Of a stretch of 64,000 bases of DNA, positions 63,993-64,000 are shown in pieces. This DNA comes from Nannochloropsis salina CCMP1776 (Eukaryota > Sar > Eustigmatophyceae > Eustigmatales > Monodopsidaceae). The translations under genes were made by a program, and so were the position numbers. The notes under the pieces were generated by a model. That model saw only the letters and a program-made list of their open reading frames with translations. It had not been told where the DNA came from and ran no database searches. The stretch spans positions 797,989 to 861,988 of the forward strand of contig SDOX01000016.1 of assembly GCA_004565275.1 (NCBI GenBank). The letters run 5' to 3'. Position 1 is the first letter of the stretch, and every line of letters begins with the position of its first letter.

Positions 63993-64000
63993 GTGCTGTC

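Overview
This is a eukaryotic nuclear window. Most genes are interrupted by short GT-AG introns, there are no operons or ribosome binding sites, and coding DNA is GC-rich and separated by AT-richer gaps. The gene set includes a SERCA-type pump, the ribosome-associated chaperone zuotin, TFIIA, the signal peptidase subunit SPC2, a TerC protein of the kind found in chloroplasts, complex I subunit NDUFB2 and a fungal-type cystathionine gamma-synthase. Together with the compact layout this suits a photosynthetic stramenopile, most likely a eustigmatophyte such as Nannochloropsis/Microchloropsis. That placement is inference from gene style. No transposon, virus-derived element, rRNA, tRNA or CRISPR array was recognised.

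Layout, left to right. 0-5.5 kb: the 5' part of a TKL-type kinase running off the left edge (-), then a NAK-family (pseudo)kinase joined to an ANTH domain (-). 6-14 kb: secreted lipocalin (+), Nudix hydrolase (+), SLC35F5-like transporter (-), ALDH7/antiquitin (+), small one-pass membrane protein (+). 14-24 kb: MAP2K-like kinase ending in a CaaX box (-), small secreted protein (-) lying between two copies of a diverged direct repeat, microsomal GST of the MAPEG family (-), NAP1 histone chaperone (-). 24-40 kb: coiled-coil protein (-), unknown 773-aa protein (+), four-exon UvrD-like helicase fused to a RecB-type nuclease (+), unknown nuclear-looking protein (+), SPCS2 (-), unknown basic protein (+). 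40-50 kb: three metal-transport genes in a row: SERCA with an extra signal peptide (-), TerC (-) and a Mn-type CDF (+). 50-64 kb: cystathionine gamma-synthase (+), DNAJC2/zuotin (-), torsin-like AAA+ ATPase (+), NDUFB2 (-), TFIIA alpha/beta (+), cyclin Y-like protein (-).

There is no single pathway here, but several genes touch shared processes. The NAK/ANTH protein belongs to clathrin-coat endocytosis. SPCS2, the torsin-like protein and SERCA are secretory-pathway functions. SERCA, TerC and CDF concern Ca/Mn handling. The MAP2K, TKL and cyclin Y genes are signalling components. The most unusual items are the helicase-nuclease fusion (29571-33822), the kinase-ANTH fusion that has lost its DFG aspartate (1132-5477) and the MAP2K-like kinase with a prenylation signal (14091-16748). 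Exon borders were placed by eye from splice signals, reading phase and protein continuity. Some apparent frame breaks coincide with long G or C runs and may be sequence errors.
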